From an uncultured Lachnospiraceae bacterium (GTDB taxonomy: Bacteria; Bacillota; Clostridia; Lachnospirales; Lachnospiraceae): 6,085 nt of DNA. A program made the translations under genes and the position numbers. The stretch spans positions 1-6,085 of the forward strand of contig CAJUMM010000131.1 of assembly GCA_910586955.1 (NCBI GenBank), in the 5' to 3' direction. Positions 6,026 to 6,085 of the stretch are shown here, in pieces; the first letter of the stretch is position 1, and the number at the start of each line of letters is the position of its first letter. The notes below the pieces were generated by a model that was given only the letters and a program-made list of their open reading frames with translations, had not been told where the DNA came from and made no database searches.

Positions 6026-6056
6026 TTGTGCAGAAAGCATAAGTACAACTTATAAT
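6026..6056 (+). promoter_or_regulatory. Candidate divergent promoter (TATAAT) reading off the right end
   Basis: A perfect -10 hexamer TATAAT (6051-6056) has a poor -35 candidate TTGTGC (6026-6031) at a long 19-bp spacing. A weak -35 is common in activator-dependent LysR target promoters. The reverse strand also offers TATTAT (complement of 6052-6057) as a -10 for lysR itself, whose -35 would lie beyond the contig end. The two promoters may therefore overlap. Confidence 0.35.
6039..6053. promoter_or_regulatory. LysR-type operator box (T-N11-A)
   Basis: ATAAGT-ACA-ACTTAT is a perfect inverted repeat with 6-bp arms and fits the T-N11-A pattern (T6040 to A6052) that LysR-family regulators recognise. 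It lies 51 bp upstream of the lysR start codon and overlaps the plus-strand TATAAT, so binding there could control both the regulator and a divergent gene. The match is to the family-wide motif; binding by this regulator is inferred from position. Confidence 0.6.
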
Positions 6057-6069
6057 AACTATTTGTATT

Positions 6070-6085
6070 AGATTGGAAGAGCGTC
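6070..6085 (-). other. Illumina adapter contamination (reverse complement)
   Basis: AGATTGGAAGAGCGTC matches the adapter reverse complement AGATCGGAAGAGCGTC except for T in place of C at 6074. The GCGTC ending marks it as the same read-1 adapter seen at the left end. Genomic sequence stops at about 6069; the A at 6070 could belong to either. Confidence 0.93.

Noticed and set aside
40..6069. CRISPR arrays, insertion sequences, tRNA or rRNA genes
   Set aside because: I looked for spaced direct repeats, terminal inverted repeats with transposase motifs and tRNA cloverleaf signatures and saw none.

Overview
This is a short contig from a Gram-positive clostridial bacterium, most likely a GC-moderate member of the Lachnospiraceae. 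The assignment rests on the clostridial-type IlvC C-terminus, AGGAGG/AAAGGAG ribosome binding sites, a RACo-like ASKHA protein and the style of the PilZ and LysR proteins. It is inference, not a database match. Both ends are not genome: bases 1-39 are Illumina P5/read-1 adapter, and bases 6070-6085 are the reverse complement of the same adapter with one mismatch. The biological sequence is therefore about 40-6069.

Left part (40-422): the last ~100 codons of ilvC (ketol-acid reductoisomerase, branched-chain amino acid synthesis), followed by a long-stem intrinsic terminator at 367-405. Next (423-1970) is a RACo-like ASKHA ATPase (DUF4445 family). It lacks the N-terminal [2Fe-2S] domain found in full-length family members. 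The terminator lies directly in front of it, so a missing ferredoxin domain cannot be hidden upstream.

Centre (1971-5058): a tight three-gene cluster, very likely one operon. It encodes an orphan response regulator-diguanylate cyclase (REC-GGDEF, with intact active site and inhibitory I-site), a PilZ-domain c-di-GMP receptor starting 1 nt after it, and a membrane-anchored alpha/beta-hydrolase (lipase/esterase-like) starting 9 nt after that. The first two genes make and sense c-di-GMP. The third is predicted to have five membrane helices and an extracytoplasmic Ser-Asp-His catalytic domain. This coupling of a c-di-GMP synthase, its receptor and a membrane lipase is the most interesting element of the window.

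Right part (5055-6069): a LysR-type regulator on the minus strand. It converges on the lipase gene and the two stop codons overlap in TTAA. Its upstream region holds a perfect 7-bp-arm palindrome beside the ribosome binding site, a perfect T-N11-A LysR-type box (ATAAGT-N3-ACTTAT), and a TATAAT on the plus strand that suggests a divergent target gene just beyond the contig end. No RNA genes, mobile elements or CRISPR arrays were seen, and no stretch over 300 bases lacks a gene.
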